Assembly: GCA_023853785.1 (NCBI GenBank)
Contig: JAJIRX010000131.1
Location: forward strand, 1-27,146
DNA: 27,146 bases
Reading direction: 5' to 3'
From: Psilocybe azurescens
Taxonomy: Eukaryota; Basidiomycota; Agaricomycetes; Agaricales; Agrocybaceae
Part shown: positions 1-9,442 of the stretch, piece after piece
Numbering within the stretch: position 1 is the first letter of the stretch
Layout of the letters: each line of letters begins with the position of its first letter
Program-made: the position numbers and the translations under genes
The notes under the pieces: model-generated
What the model was told of the DNA's origin: nothing
Databases searched by the model: none
The model's input: only the letters and a program-made list of their open reading frames with translations

Positions 1-615
1 CGTTCAGTCAGCCGCTGGAAGGCGCCGGTCAGTACACTTTCTTGTCACTGACGCTTCAAATATGTGAATATATGGTAAAAATCCACATATCCATACAGGC
101 GTGTCAGCATACATCGGAGCCGCCCAGGCAATTGCCAACAAAGACTACCTCACTGTAGCAGCCAGCATCCTGTCCACCGAGGCACGGCACGCCAGCTGGG
201 TCGCAGCCGCCGTGAACAAATTTAGCGGCTGGAGCGGCGCGTTTGACGTACCCTCGACTTCAACCAAGTCTATAGCATTGCCGCGACCGTGATCACCGCT
301 TGTCCTTCGACAAACCCTGTTCTTCCCGTCCGCGTTCCCCACTCACGTTGACCAACCCTACGCCCGGTAAAAACGATCAGGTCAAAGTGCAGCAGCATAC
401 ATCCACTGCCTCGAGTGATCCTACGTATATCGTGTTTTTACGATAAGATCTTTGTGCCAGTCCAGAACGGGAAAGTGGTTGTGCCCGCGGGCCTTTCGGG
501 GCAGGTGTACGCTGTTGCGACGAATAGCGGGACGGACGCAAGCGATAATAGCATCCTCGCCGGACCAGCTACTCTTCAATTCGAAAGAGACTCAAATGGA
601 AATTTGATCAACTAG
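1..615 (+). pseudogene. Rds1-type ferritin-like protein, decayed copy A (5' end outside window)
   Basis: The 3' part of a gene homologous to the intact copy at 9443-10613. An exon end (1-27) is followed by an intron with GTCAGT donor and ACAG acceptor (28-98), then an exon reading GVSAYIGAAQ and the ferritin-like motif STEARHASW with its ExxH metal-ligand pair. The frame breaks near 250 where one base is missing (ccctcgac against cccatcgac in copy B). A further loss of about 8-9 bases near 439-446 removes the residues before DKIF. The C-terminal part resumes at 415-615, with QVYAVATNSGT, and ends in TAG. The combination of frame breaks makes a functional product unlikely. The start of the gene lies left of the window. 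It converges on the RTA1 relic at 1320-2124, the same arrangement as in copy B. Confidence 0.85.
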
Positions 616-2124
616 AAAACACGCAGGTCCTCCTTCAGCTACTTATTCGGATTTTGCACGTGTCGGAAATTGTTGAGCTCATTCTTTTTAGCTTGAACTT
701 TCTTCAGTTCTTTGCTTTCTACGGTCGTCTACACAATGTTAGCCATTGCAGTTGATACTTATAGGCTACCTACACAATGTTTAACTTTATGATAATAACT
801 CTTCTTATCGAATTCCCTTGTTGCAGTGGGACGACAGCTTCAAAGTCGAAGTCGAATGATCCAGCAGTATTTATGTCCAAGTAGCCCTTATCGACGAATC
901 GAAGGGTCGATCAGCTTGTAAGCTCTGGCAATACTTTTAGATATTCTAAGTCCGACAGAAGAAGTCTGTTATGCAGATCGCTTTGATGCCTGTCAGGTCA
1001 CCAAGTGCCAAGTGACCCGGCATCGAGAGTCGTATTTGTGTGGCGCACTTCCTTTTCGAGGTTCGGTCTCTCTCTAGCTACTAGTTTAATCGTCACAATA
1101 ACAGATTCAGTACTGACATACATGAACGTAGGTACTATACTGCAATACTATGCGTAAAATGTGCGACTAAAACTTTTTAATGATGAAATATGTGGATGTC
1201 CGTCTTTGACTTCCTGCGCTATATTAGAAACGACCCGGACACCTTCAAAGACAAGACGACTTCGGAGAGCATATTACGTTGTCCATGTTTGCTTTCTCCC
1301 TCCACATAACACCCCTGAATCAGACGCTCATGTTCGTCAATTCAGCTTCCTTCTCCACAATGGCCGAAGGAGGGAGGAGCCTCCCGGGATGGAATATATT
1401 AAGAGAATAGATGGCCAGGATCATCATGGCACCATCCAGAACATCTGTGTCGTGACCGAGTTAGATCTTCTACTCCAAACGACCGAGATAGCTGAGGTGC
1501 ACGCACTGAAATAGACCTGGGTCTGGATGATCCTCCCATCCCAACCATTCGCAAGCTCTGCAACTCGGTAAATTGAACTATGATACATGACGAAGAGCAG
1601 ACAATATAACGCAAGTCGTCAGAGGACTGTGTTTCGTACCGGATGAAGAAGAAAATAGCGCTGAAAAAGAGGGTATAGGACATCAATTTAATATTTGGAG
1701 TCATTCTTCCATCATGGGTCCCGCCCACAGGTAAGTTGCCGTAAGTTTGGGTCCTGCCTTCAAAGGGACGGCGTTTGATGCATCGATAATAGAACTCGGC
1801 GCCACAAATGGAATAGACTATGATTATGACTGGTTTTGTAATGTATAGTTAATGACTGTTCTCTTTAGTTGAGTTGAATTGAAGCGGGGACGACTCACGC
1901 AGCTGGAGTATTATACCGACGAGCATGACGTGTGAGCCCTGTATACAATATTGCTGTTGTTTAGGAGTGCTTTGATTGACGAGACAGTACGAGGACTTAC
2001 CGTGTTAGAACCTTGGTTAGTGTTGGCAGATGCAGCCATTCCTCCTCCTATTGCTTGTATGACAAGAGTGACGACATCCTATATCAGTACAGCGTCAGTT
2101 GACCAGTCGAATATATGGATGAGT
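170..2124. repeat. Segmental duplication, copy A (Rds1 tail + RTA1 tail)
   Basis: This stretch aligns by eye, in the same orientation and order, with about 5428-7385. It begins inside the last exons of the Rds1-like gene and ends inside intron 5 of the RTA1-like gene, where both copies read up to ATATATGGATGAGT and then diverge completely. Similarity is patchy with small indels on the left and becomes nearly identical over roughly 1690-2124 against 6950-7385. Copy A reaches further into the Rds1 gene than copy B. Neither end falls at a gene boundary, so this is a DNA-level duplication rather than a retrocopy; introns are retained in both copies. Confidence 0.85.
1320..2124 (-). pseudogene. 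RTA1-like membrane protein, 5'-truncated copy A
   Basis: Equivalent of exons 6-10 of the complete gene at 6599-8037. The minus strand shows the same splice pattern: an exon coding DVVTLVIQAIGGGMAASANT, one coding GSHVMLVGIILQL, a long exon with the GAEFYYRYIKRRPFEGRTQT stretch, an exon with YRVAELANGWDGRIIQTQ, and a last exon LDGAMMILAIYSLNIFHPG. The C terminus is the family-typical FHPGRLLPP followed by SAIVEKEAELTNMSV and a stop at 1320-1322. The first five exons (about 130 residues, transmembrane helices 1-3) are absent: homology stops inside intron 5 at 2124 and nothing similar is seen in 2125-3400. It is called a pseudogene because no start or first helices can be found, although the remaining exons look open. 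Confidence 0.8.
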
Positions 2125-3435
2125 TGCTTCTTCGTTTCTTTATTGATAATCTTCTGTAATGGATGACCTGGGGAGATCGGAATTATAACAGGCTAAGTCA
2201 CTAGAAAGTGCGCTGGGGGCATTGGAATATGATAGAGACAAATAATTTTTTACCCTACTATATAGTTATTCTGCAAGACGTTCATTCTTTCCATGAATAA
2301 TGAAGACAGCCAGGAACGATGATAACGATTGTATCGTGATCAAGCACTATTAATAGCTATGTCACGAACTGTGACAGCGTGCAGTGTCGCATGGCAAGCG
2401 AACATCGTCCCACGACCTAATGACCTGATTGCACGGAATCCTCTGAATCCTCTGAATCCTTGGTTGTAGTCATATTTAGATTAATGCGCCTTCATGGCCT
2501 CACCTTCTACCCGTCGAACGATTGACAAATGTTTCACGACCTCGATGCATCGTTCTTTTCCAGACTCCCAGGACACATTCAGCTATGATTGTAGTTTCCT
2601 ACGTAAAAAATAGTGGCTCGCTCCTTCATATCAACAATTGCCCATTCTATAACATTCCCCAGCGACTCAACAGTCGAATTTCTCGCTCTGTTCGACCGCT
2701 CGAAGCACCAATGACAATTTTTGAGTCATGCTACTCGTCGGCTTTCGGATTGGATTGTCAGGGATCTTCTGGCAGAGGTAGGCTGGTACTGGAGGGTGGG
2801 GGTGTTGGGGTTCCATGTGGTGAGAATTAGGTTCGTCTTTCGCCTAAGTACCTCTCACTGTCATTTCTTTCACAATACAGCCCCTCTTCAAATGTCTATC
2901 TACCCTCTTTTCGGCTTTTTTATGCAGTCAAATATCCATTTTCACAATAGTTCAGGCGCAGATGCGCAGTGCGACATGTGGGGACAACAGTACTTTGTTT
3001 CATATCTATCATGTTGACTTCAGGTATTCCCAATTGAAGAGTATGTTTGTCAATCTACTGTTAATGCAAGCTTTTTCTGACCTGATCTCGGAGTATAGCC
3101 TGTTCTTTTCTTTCACCTTGCACATGATGGCACTATTCTCGTTCTCTGGCGTCGAAATCGTCTTCTTTGGTTTACCCTCTCGCTTGTGGACCTCTCTTGC
3201 GCTGTGAACCTCTCTCATGGGGTGAGCTCTCCCACCTTGTCGACCGCTCCTACCCCATTGGATACATGCTTTTTTGGTGGGATCATAGCATGGGATTTCC
3301 TGGATGACGTTGCATCCCTCACGTGCCATCAGTTGACTGTGTTGGCTGTGCGGCACCGGATCTGTGGCTGTTATACTCACCTCCGAATCCCTTTTATAGG
3401 GGCATTCCCAACTATCAACACTTCCATCCTCCGCC
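2125..3435. other. Intergenic stretch, no supported gene
   Basis: About 1.3 kb between the truncated RTA1 copy and the orphan gene at 3436. Several open frames of 70-140 codons occur on both strands but overlap one another, lack convincing splice partners and show no recognisable motif. A 9-bp unit (GAATCCTCT) is repeated three times at 2436-2462. The last few hundred bases should contain the promoter of the gene at 3436; no clear TATA element was found. Confidence 0.5.
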
Positions 3436-4422
3436 ATGGAAAACTATGAGCAAAACCATGCTCAAATGCCTTCCAGATCTTCACAAATCGTGTACAATAC
3501 TATTATATTGGGCGACGCTCACTTCTATGGTTTCAATGCACCTCAGACCACACACCACGCTCACTTCTATGGTCGCAATGCACCTCAGACCACACACCAC
3601 GCTCACTTCGATGGTTGCAATGCACCTCAGATTGCACACCGAATGACACTCGCCTCAACCCCACACTCACAAGGGCAAAGCTTCTCTTCGCGTGCAGGGA
3701 ACACTAGAGGAGACCAACCAAGTAATAGCCGCATTCTGTCTCTATGTGGAACTTCACTTTTATTAATTGCCCTATTAGCATCCGGTGTACAGGCAGAGGA
3801 TGTGTATGACCAGTATAAAGAGCACACAGCTCACGTTGGTACGCCTGATTACTAGAATAGGACTCTTCCTTGGCTCATCCTATGGACAGTGCCGTCCCTA
3901 TCCTCCGGTATTGATGCCTACAGAAGCCCCAGCACAGATACTACTCCCTCGTCTCCCTTTGTTCGCACTGAAAGGACCGGAAATTCACCGAATGTCAGAC
4001 CCTCCATGTCTCACGCTACCACTCAAACACCTGAGTCCCTCGATTCAAAAGGACGAGGCGACAACACCCCTGGTATGTCCTCGTGGCTATCATTTGGCTA
4101 AGAGTTTTAAATCAGGACAGGATTCGAGCCCGCCATCGCAGCAGACACCGCGCATAGTACGTCGCCGGTGGGATTCCCTAGGCCACCCTCATATATGATA
4201 GCGCCTCCCAGCGAATTCATAGACCACGACTGGAAGCTGGTGCCAGGTCCCGTTTCGAGGTTGTCGCAGCTTCCTTCTCCTTCCGATGATAATACAGCAT
4301 GTGTACATGTGAGAAACGAAGATGAAGTGGATACTGCAGGCGAGGATAATCTAGATCGTCGTAGACGCAAGCGACCGCTGTGGAAGAGGGTCTTCTCTAA
4401 ACTTGGTGCCTTGTTTAGGTGA
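3436..4422 (+). CDS. Orphan single-pass membrane protein with three 14-residue repeats
   Basis: A three-exon model: 3436-3838, 3890-4072 and 4121-4422, separated by introns of 51 nt (GTACGC...GACAG) and 48 nt (GTATGT...GACAG). Frames join cleanly into 295 residues ending in TGA. The N terminus (MENYEQNHAQ) precedes three tandem units of the form xAHFYGxNAPQTTH at residues 27-68. A hydrophobic segment, ILSLCGTSLLLIALLASGVQA, at about 100-120 could be a membrane helix or an internal signal-anchor. The remainder is Ser/Thr/Pro-rich, with an acidic patch and a strongly basic tail (RRRRKRPLWKRVF). I do not recognise a family. Canonical introns in all the right phases support a real gene, but there is no homologue to confirm it. 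The right-hand hAT-type element begins 206 bp downstream. Confidence 0.6.
3514..3639 (+). repeat. Three tandem 42-bp units in the orphan gene
   Basis: Units at 3514-3555, 3556-3597 and 3598-3639, each 14 codons, reading (D/H)AHF(Y/D)G(F/R/C)NAPQ(TT/IA)H. The unit length is a multiple of three, so copy-number change keeps the frame. Units 1 and 2 are nearly identical; unit 3 has diverged. The repeat is rich in His and aromatic residues (H-A-H-F-Y), and lies before the predicted membrane segment. Confidence 0.9.
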
Positions 4423-4620
4423 CTGCGGCACGCTCGCCTTCGAAATTTCGAAATTTGATCATCTTGAATATTAAGTCAATATTTTTGTATGCACTATACC
4501 TCGACTATTATGTTTTCCTGTATTGCCATGAATATCTCATTTCTTCGATTTCCTTCAGAAAGTCTCGCCCATTGCGAGCAAAGTTCGCTGGACCTGGTAT
4601 GCGAAACTCGAACTCCCGAA
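4423..4620. other. 3' flank of the orphan gene
   Basis: AT-rich spacer between the stop of the orphan gene and the target-site duplication of the hAT-type element. Nothing coding is supported; it presumably holds the 3' untranslated region. Confidence 0.4.
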
Positions 4621-4628
4621 CCTCGAAC
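4621..4628. repeat. Left 8-bp target-site duplication
   Basis: CCTCGAAC, directly abutting the CAGTGTTG terminus and identical to 5366-5373. Confidence 0.9.
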
Positions 4629-5365
4629 CAGTGTTGGCATAGTCGGCGACTTAGTCGTATTAGCCATTCACTTAGTTGACATAGTCGGAAATCCGACTAG
4701 ACCTGACTATCCGCATTGATGGCTTCCTGAGAAGGTATTATGAGGTCATAGATATGATATTTCCAGCACTCACGCACGCATCTCTCAGTAATTGATTTTA
4801 CGATTGATCAGTTTGCGTCAGATTGAGTGCATACTTACTGACTAGGATTTCAGTAGTATTAGCTCCTTTGATTTAATGTTTCATAAGGATAGAGTTACTA
4901 TTCATCGAGAAATGTCATAATGAGTTTGGAACAGGTAAGCTGTAGGTAGTCATTAAACCCTTAACATTCACTAGTCTGCGCTAGGTCGAGTAGATATGGT
5001 TTTAATTTGTAAACACACTGTCAATACAATCCTCGAGATCATAATCTATGTCTTCCACCTCACCCACTGCATGCAAATCAAGCAAATCATAAAAGTTCAT
5101 TGCGTCCTCTAGACTTCTAATCACACTTCATTGTGCAGTTGCAACCCAGATATTGTTGTTGAAATCAAATAGATCGGTAATTATGGACACATCTTTCTAA
5201 ACAAGTTGTATTGTGCCACAGGCGCACGCACTCGCTTATCTCACGTGACAATAGTCGTCGACTATTTTCTATTTTTGATTCGGCTAACCGACTTAGTCGG
5301 AATAGTCATGTATACAATAGTCGAGACCCGACTATCGACTACAGTCGCCGACTATTACAACACTG
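4629..5365. mobile_element. Non-autonomous hAT-type element (MITE-like), 737 bp
   Basis: The element starts CAGTGTTGGCATAGTCGGCG and ends in the inverted counterpart; the reverse complement of its right end reads CAGTGTTGTAATAGTCGGCG. It is flanked on both sides by the same 8 bases, CCTCGAAC (4621-4628 and 5366-5373). An 8-bp target duplication with termini beginning CAGTG is characteristic of the hAT superfamily. Both subterminal regions (about 4635-4712 and 5245-5356) are crowded with TAGTCG/CGACTA hexamers in both orientations, as expected for transposase binding sites. No transposase frame is present, so it would need a trans-acting hAT transposase. It lies immediately left of duplicated block B, about 55 bp before the decayed Rds1 copy. 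Confidence 0.88.
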
Positions 5366-5373
5366 CCTCGAAC
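5366..5373. repeat. Right 8-bp target-site duplication
   Basis: CCTCGAAC, directly following the CAACACTG terminus and identical to 4621-4628. Confidence 0.9.
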
Positions 5374-5427
5374 CGCAAACTTGTTTGCTTTGGGCGATGT
5401 AGCACAGTAGCGGCCAAACAGGCGAAC

Positions 5428-5876
5428 GCGAGGCACGCACCCTGAGTCGCAGTTGCCGTGAACAAACTCGGCGGCTGGAGCGGCACATTCGACGTACCCA
5501 TCGACTTCAACCAAGTCTATAGCATCGCTGCAACCGTGATCACCTCTTGTCCTTCCACAAACCCTGTTCTTCCCGTCCCGTCCGCGCGTTCCCCACTCTC
5601 ACATTGATCAACGCGACGCCCGGCAAAAATGCTTAGGTCAAAGTGCAGCAGTATACATCCACCGCGTCGAGTAACCTTACGTATATCATGTTTTTAACGG
5701 GCTTCAATAAGATCTTTGTGGCAGTCCGGAACGAGAAATTTGTGCCCGTGGGCCTTTCGGGGTAGGTGTACGCTGTTGCAACGAACAGCGAGACGGGCAC
5801 AAGCGATAATAGCATCCTCGCCGGACCAGCTACACTTCAATTCGAAAGGGACTTGAATAGAAGTTCTATTAACTAA
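5428..5876 (+). pseudogene. Rds1-type ferritin-like protein, decayed copy B
   Basis: Homologous to residues from about 155 to the C terminus of the intact gene at 9443-10613. It begins at EARHA and continues as AVNKLGGWSGTFDVP, then NQVYSIAATVI. There are at least three stops relative to the homologues: Trp to TGA just after EARHA, and Gln to TAG near 5633 and near 5764. Small indels also occur, including one before the NLTYIMFL stretch. The end, NSILAGPATLQFERD, is followed by TAA at 5874-5876. There is no 5' half: the sequence left of it is unrelated and then the hAT-type element. It is clearly non-functional. Confidence 0.88.
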
Positions 5877-7385
5877 AAATATGCAGGTCCTAAGCTACTT
5901 ATTCGACTTCGGCATGTCTCATGGTGAAATTGTTGAGCTCATTCTTTTTCGCTTGAACTTTCCCTTGTCTTCTTCAGTCTTTTGCTTGCAACGGTCACCT
6001 ACCTAATGTTAGCCATTGCAATTGATACTTATAGGCTACCTACCCAATGTTTAAATCACTCTTCTCATCGAATTCCCTTGTTGCAGTGGCGCGACAGCTT
6101 CAAAATCGAGGTCAAATGATCCAGCAATATTTATGTCTGAGTAGCCCTCGTCGACGAATCGAAGAACCCATACGCATTTCAATCAGCTCGTAAGTTCTCG
6201 CAATGTTTTTAGATACTCTAAATCTGACAGAAGAAGTCCGTTATGCAGATCGCTCTGATGCAAGTCAGGGGACCAAGTGCCAAGTGGCCCGGCACTAAGA
6301 GTCGTATTTGTGTGGTGCACTTCCTTTTTCGAACTCTAGCTACTAGTTTAATCGTCACAATAATAGATTCAGTACTGACATACATGAACGTAGGTACTAT
6401 ACTGCAATGCTATGCGTAACATGGACGATTAAAACTTTTTAGTGATGAAATATGTGGATGTCCGTCTTTGACTTCTTGCGCTGTAGTAGAAGCAGCCTAG
6501 ACACCGTCAAAGACAAGACGATTTCGGAGAGCATACCACGTTGTCCAAGGTTGCTTTCTCCTTCCACACAACACCCCTGAATCAGACTGTCATGTTCGTC
6601 AATTCCGCTTCCTTCTCCACAATGGCGGAAGAAGGAAGGAGCCTCTGGGATGGAATATATTGAGAGAATAGATGGCCAGGATTATCATGGCACCATCCAG
6701 AACATCTGTGTTGTGACCGAGTTAGGTCTTGTGCTCCAAATGATCGAGATAGCTGAGGTGCACGTACTGAAATAGACCTGTGTTTGGATGATTCTTCCAT
6801 TCCAACCATCTGCAAGTTCGGCAACTCGGTAAATTGAACTGTGATACATGTCGAAGATCAGACAATATCACTCAAGTCGTCAAAGGACTGCGTTTCGTAC
6901 CGGATGAAGAAGAAAATGGCACTGAAAAAGAGGGTGTAGGACATCAATTTGATATTTGGAGTCAGTCTTCCATCATGGGTCCCGCCCACAGGTAAGTTGC
7001 CGTAAGTTTGGGTCCTGCCTTCAAAGGGACGGCGTTTGATGTATCGATAATAGAACTCGGCGCCACAAATGGAATAGACTATGATTATGACTGGTTTTGT
7101 AATGTATAGTTAATGACTGTTCTCTTTAGTTGAGTTGAATTGAAGCAGGGACGACTCACGCAGCTGGAGTATTATACCGACGAGCATGACGTGTGAGCCC
7201 TGTATACAATATTGCTGTTGTTTAGGAGTGCTTTGATTGAGGAGACAGTACGAGGACTTACAGTGTTAGAACCTGCGTTAGTGTTGGCAGATGCAGCCAT
7301 TCCTCCTCCTATTGCTTGTATGACAAGAGTGACGACATCCTATATCAGTACAGCGTCAGTTGACCAGTCGAATATATGGATGAGT
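5428..7385. repeat. Segmental duplication, copy B
   Basis: Partner of about 170-2124. It starts inside the ferritin-like exon (EARHA region, with a small internal deletion) and runs through the Rds1 stop, the shared spacer and exons 10-6 of the RTA1-like gene. After 7385 only copy B continues into the remaining five RTA1 exons, so B keeps the ancestral right side, while A keeps more of the left side. Confidence 0.85.
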
Positions 7386-8037
7386 AGGACCATAACTTAC
7401 ACTTGTACAAAACAAGATGGTATCTGCGTAAGTGAAGTTAAAGACAAATTTCTACAAAGTTTTGGGAATACTTACACCGCTTAGGAGTAATGCGACTATA
7501 GTCTGGCCCTAGAGTCCTAATAATCCTTCCAAGAATGACGAAATTTGCTGCCAAAAGGAAGGTTGGAGCGATAATCGTGCAAGTGATTCTGCGTAAAGAT
7601 TAGATTTGGCTGGATTCTAGTGCAGAGAATTTCAGGGCAGCTTACTGCATTTGAAATGGACTATCTAAGAAAGGATTGTAAGAAGACCAAAGACGTCCGG
7701 ACCATCCTACGATTTCGGTAATTCCACAAAAGCAGGCTGTCCACAGGAGCCACCACATGCGGTATCGTGATGCCTGGAAAGCATGGAGCACTAGACAATC
7801 ACGGAATGAATTGAGGGTATGAGAATGAAATGAGAAAGAGAAGGCGACATACGAGTGGAGGTGGCGAAGAGCAAGATAAAGATGATCGCAGTTGCACGAG
7901 AGGGGACGTAGCCGTAAGGGTTATCCTGTACGTCGGCGCCTGCAAATAATGTCAATGGAACAAGCAGTAGTTAATATGCAAAGGCATTTGTATGTAGAGA
8001 AGCTTGGGCGCTTACCGGATCCATTATCACTTGACAT
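6599..8037 (-). CDS. RTA1-like seven-helix membrane protein
   Basis: Ten-exon model on the minus strand: 8016-8037, 7853-7939, 7646-7790, 7476-7588, 7401-7423, 7262-7339, 7160-7199, 6901-7090, 6768-6838, 6599-6705. All nine introns are GT-AG, 52-76 nt, and the frame stays open for 291 residues. It matches the RTA1 family (lipid-translocating exporter/RTA1-RSB1-RTM1 group; resistance to amphiphilic or sphingoid compounds, plasma or vacuolar membrane). The hallmark N-terminal YGYVPSRATA leads into helix 1. Further helices are at about 49-70, 86-108, 124-147, 159-186, 218-238 and 254-274, with conserved motifs IVGWSGRLW, APTFLLAANF and DVVTLVIQAIGGG. The last 16-18 residues differ from the family: one base lost near 6645 relative to copy A changes FHPGRLLPP into FHPRGSFLL and a new basic tail. 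The substrate cannot be predicted. Confidence 0.85.
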
Positions 8038-9442
8038 TATGGGTTAAAATGTAATGATAGAGGTTGATTGGGAAGACTGGGGGTTCTCTCAAAAACATAT
8101 CCCACTTTTGTAGTGTTGAACGAGTGGTAAGGATCAGAGAGAGATCTACCATGCTCAACTGCTATGCACGGTAAAGCCTAGGTATTGTTCAGTAAATGCA
8201 CACGCAGTAGGTAAGCGATGCCAGCCACCGCTGTCGTTTTCGAGTGTGAGCACTGCCTGTGTACTATTGTCCTCGAGGAAAAATCGTTCTGTTTCGACTT
8301 ACGCAGTCGATGACCCCTCAGGTTGAATCTCGGATTAGGTTCCGTTCCAGTCGTAAAGGGATCAGTCAGCTATTTAAGCATTAACGGCACCTATGCGACG
8401 CAGTCATAGTCAGGACGCAGCATTGTGTCTGCGGCCCATCATCGACATTGGGTGACGGTCGCAACCCTTAAACTTAGTAATGAGAAGGGACGGATTCCCG
8501 CAACCCATTACGACGAAATCCATCAAGACCGGACTAGAGAGTAATTGACGAAGGTGTCCTGTCTCATGGTAGTTTGGTACGAGAAAAAGAAAGGCAGTAG
8601 TGCTTAAAGTTTTAAACAAATAAAGCTAAAGGAAGATTTTTGTAGATCAACAAAGACCTCTACTTGGCCACCAAAGCCGCTGGGGGTGCACATGAATAAT
8701 TTTTATCCTGCACAGCTTTGAACTGAAGGAGGAAGGCATAGATTGACCCGAAAGCGTGCTTATCCCAATAAGGACATGAAATCTATTATCTTCCTTGCTT
8801 GCTTCTGACGGTGCCCGACTGTCAGTACTTGGAGTTCAGTGGTCACATGTAACCAACTACCAGTAGATGATTTTCTTGTATCATCAAGACATACTGGGGA
8901 TACCAACGGACCAAGATTTATTGCTGGAAGACAGGCTTTTGTGAACCGTGCACTCACACCCCTTGTTTCTGGCTGCGGTTCTGATTGAAACTTACTGCGG
9001 CATTTTCGTCATTGTTGGTGCCTTGGCATGCAAATCTCTTAAAACTTGCAGAAGTAGAGTATTACCGTCGCAGGCCCGGCCATCAAAACCATAGCATTAT
9101 AAACGCGATCTGTAAATTCCGAGAAGTAAAAATGCATACATGAACCAAAGATCTACATAAAGTGGAGGCTATACAAAGTAAATGAGCGTTTACAAGTAAT
9201 GATCAAACACTAGACTAAATCTCTGTATACATAAGGTGAACGAAAATGGCCAGGGATAAACAAATGAAAGGGTGGTGAAAGAGTGAAACCTACGTCGATG
9301 GTAGTAAAAGGTGAAGAATAATAGTGAAAGAAGAAAGGGTATACATGTTGCTCGTCCTCATAGTCGACCAATGAGCTCAAATTTCAAAAAGAAAAGAAAG
9401 GAAGAAATGTGAGCCGTAAATTTTGCACCCACAGCATCGATC
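8038..9442. other. Intergenic: RTA1 promoter side and Rds1 3' flank
   Basis: About 1.4 kb between the RTA1 start codon and the Rds1 stop codon, both genes on the minus strand. Two minus-strand open frames of 65-69 codons (8410-8619 and 8760-8957) have no recognisable features and no splice partners. No transposon ends or tandem repeats were seen. The part next to 8037 must contain the RTA1 promoter; the nearest AT-rich candidate is a TATTTAAG at about 8369, too distant to be convincing. Confidence 0.45.

Noticed and set aside
3009..3437. 142-codon minus-strand open frame next to the orphan gene
   Set aside because: No recognisable features and no splice partners; it abuts the start of the plus-strand gene and overlaps other open frames of similar quality.
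4629..5365. hAT-type element as a gene-carrying transposon
   Set aside because: No transposase or cargo frame is present; internal open frames are under 80 codons and overlap the terminal motif arrays.
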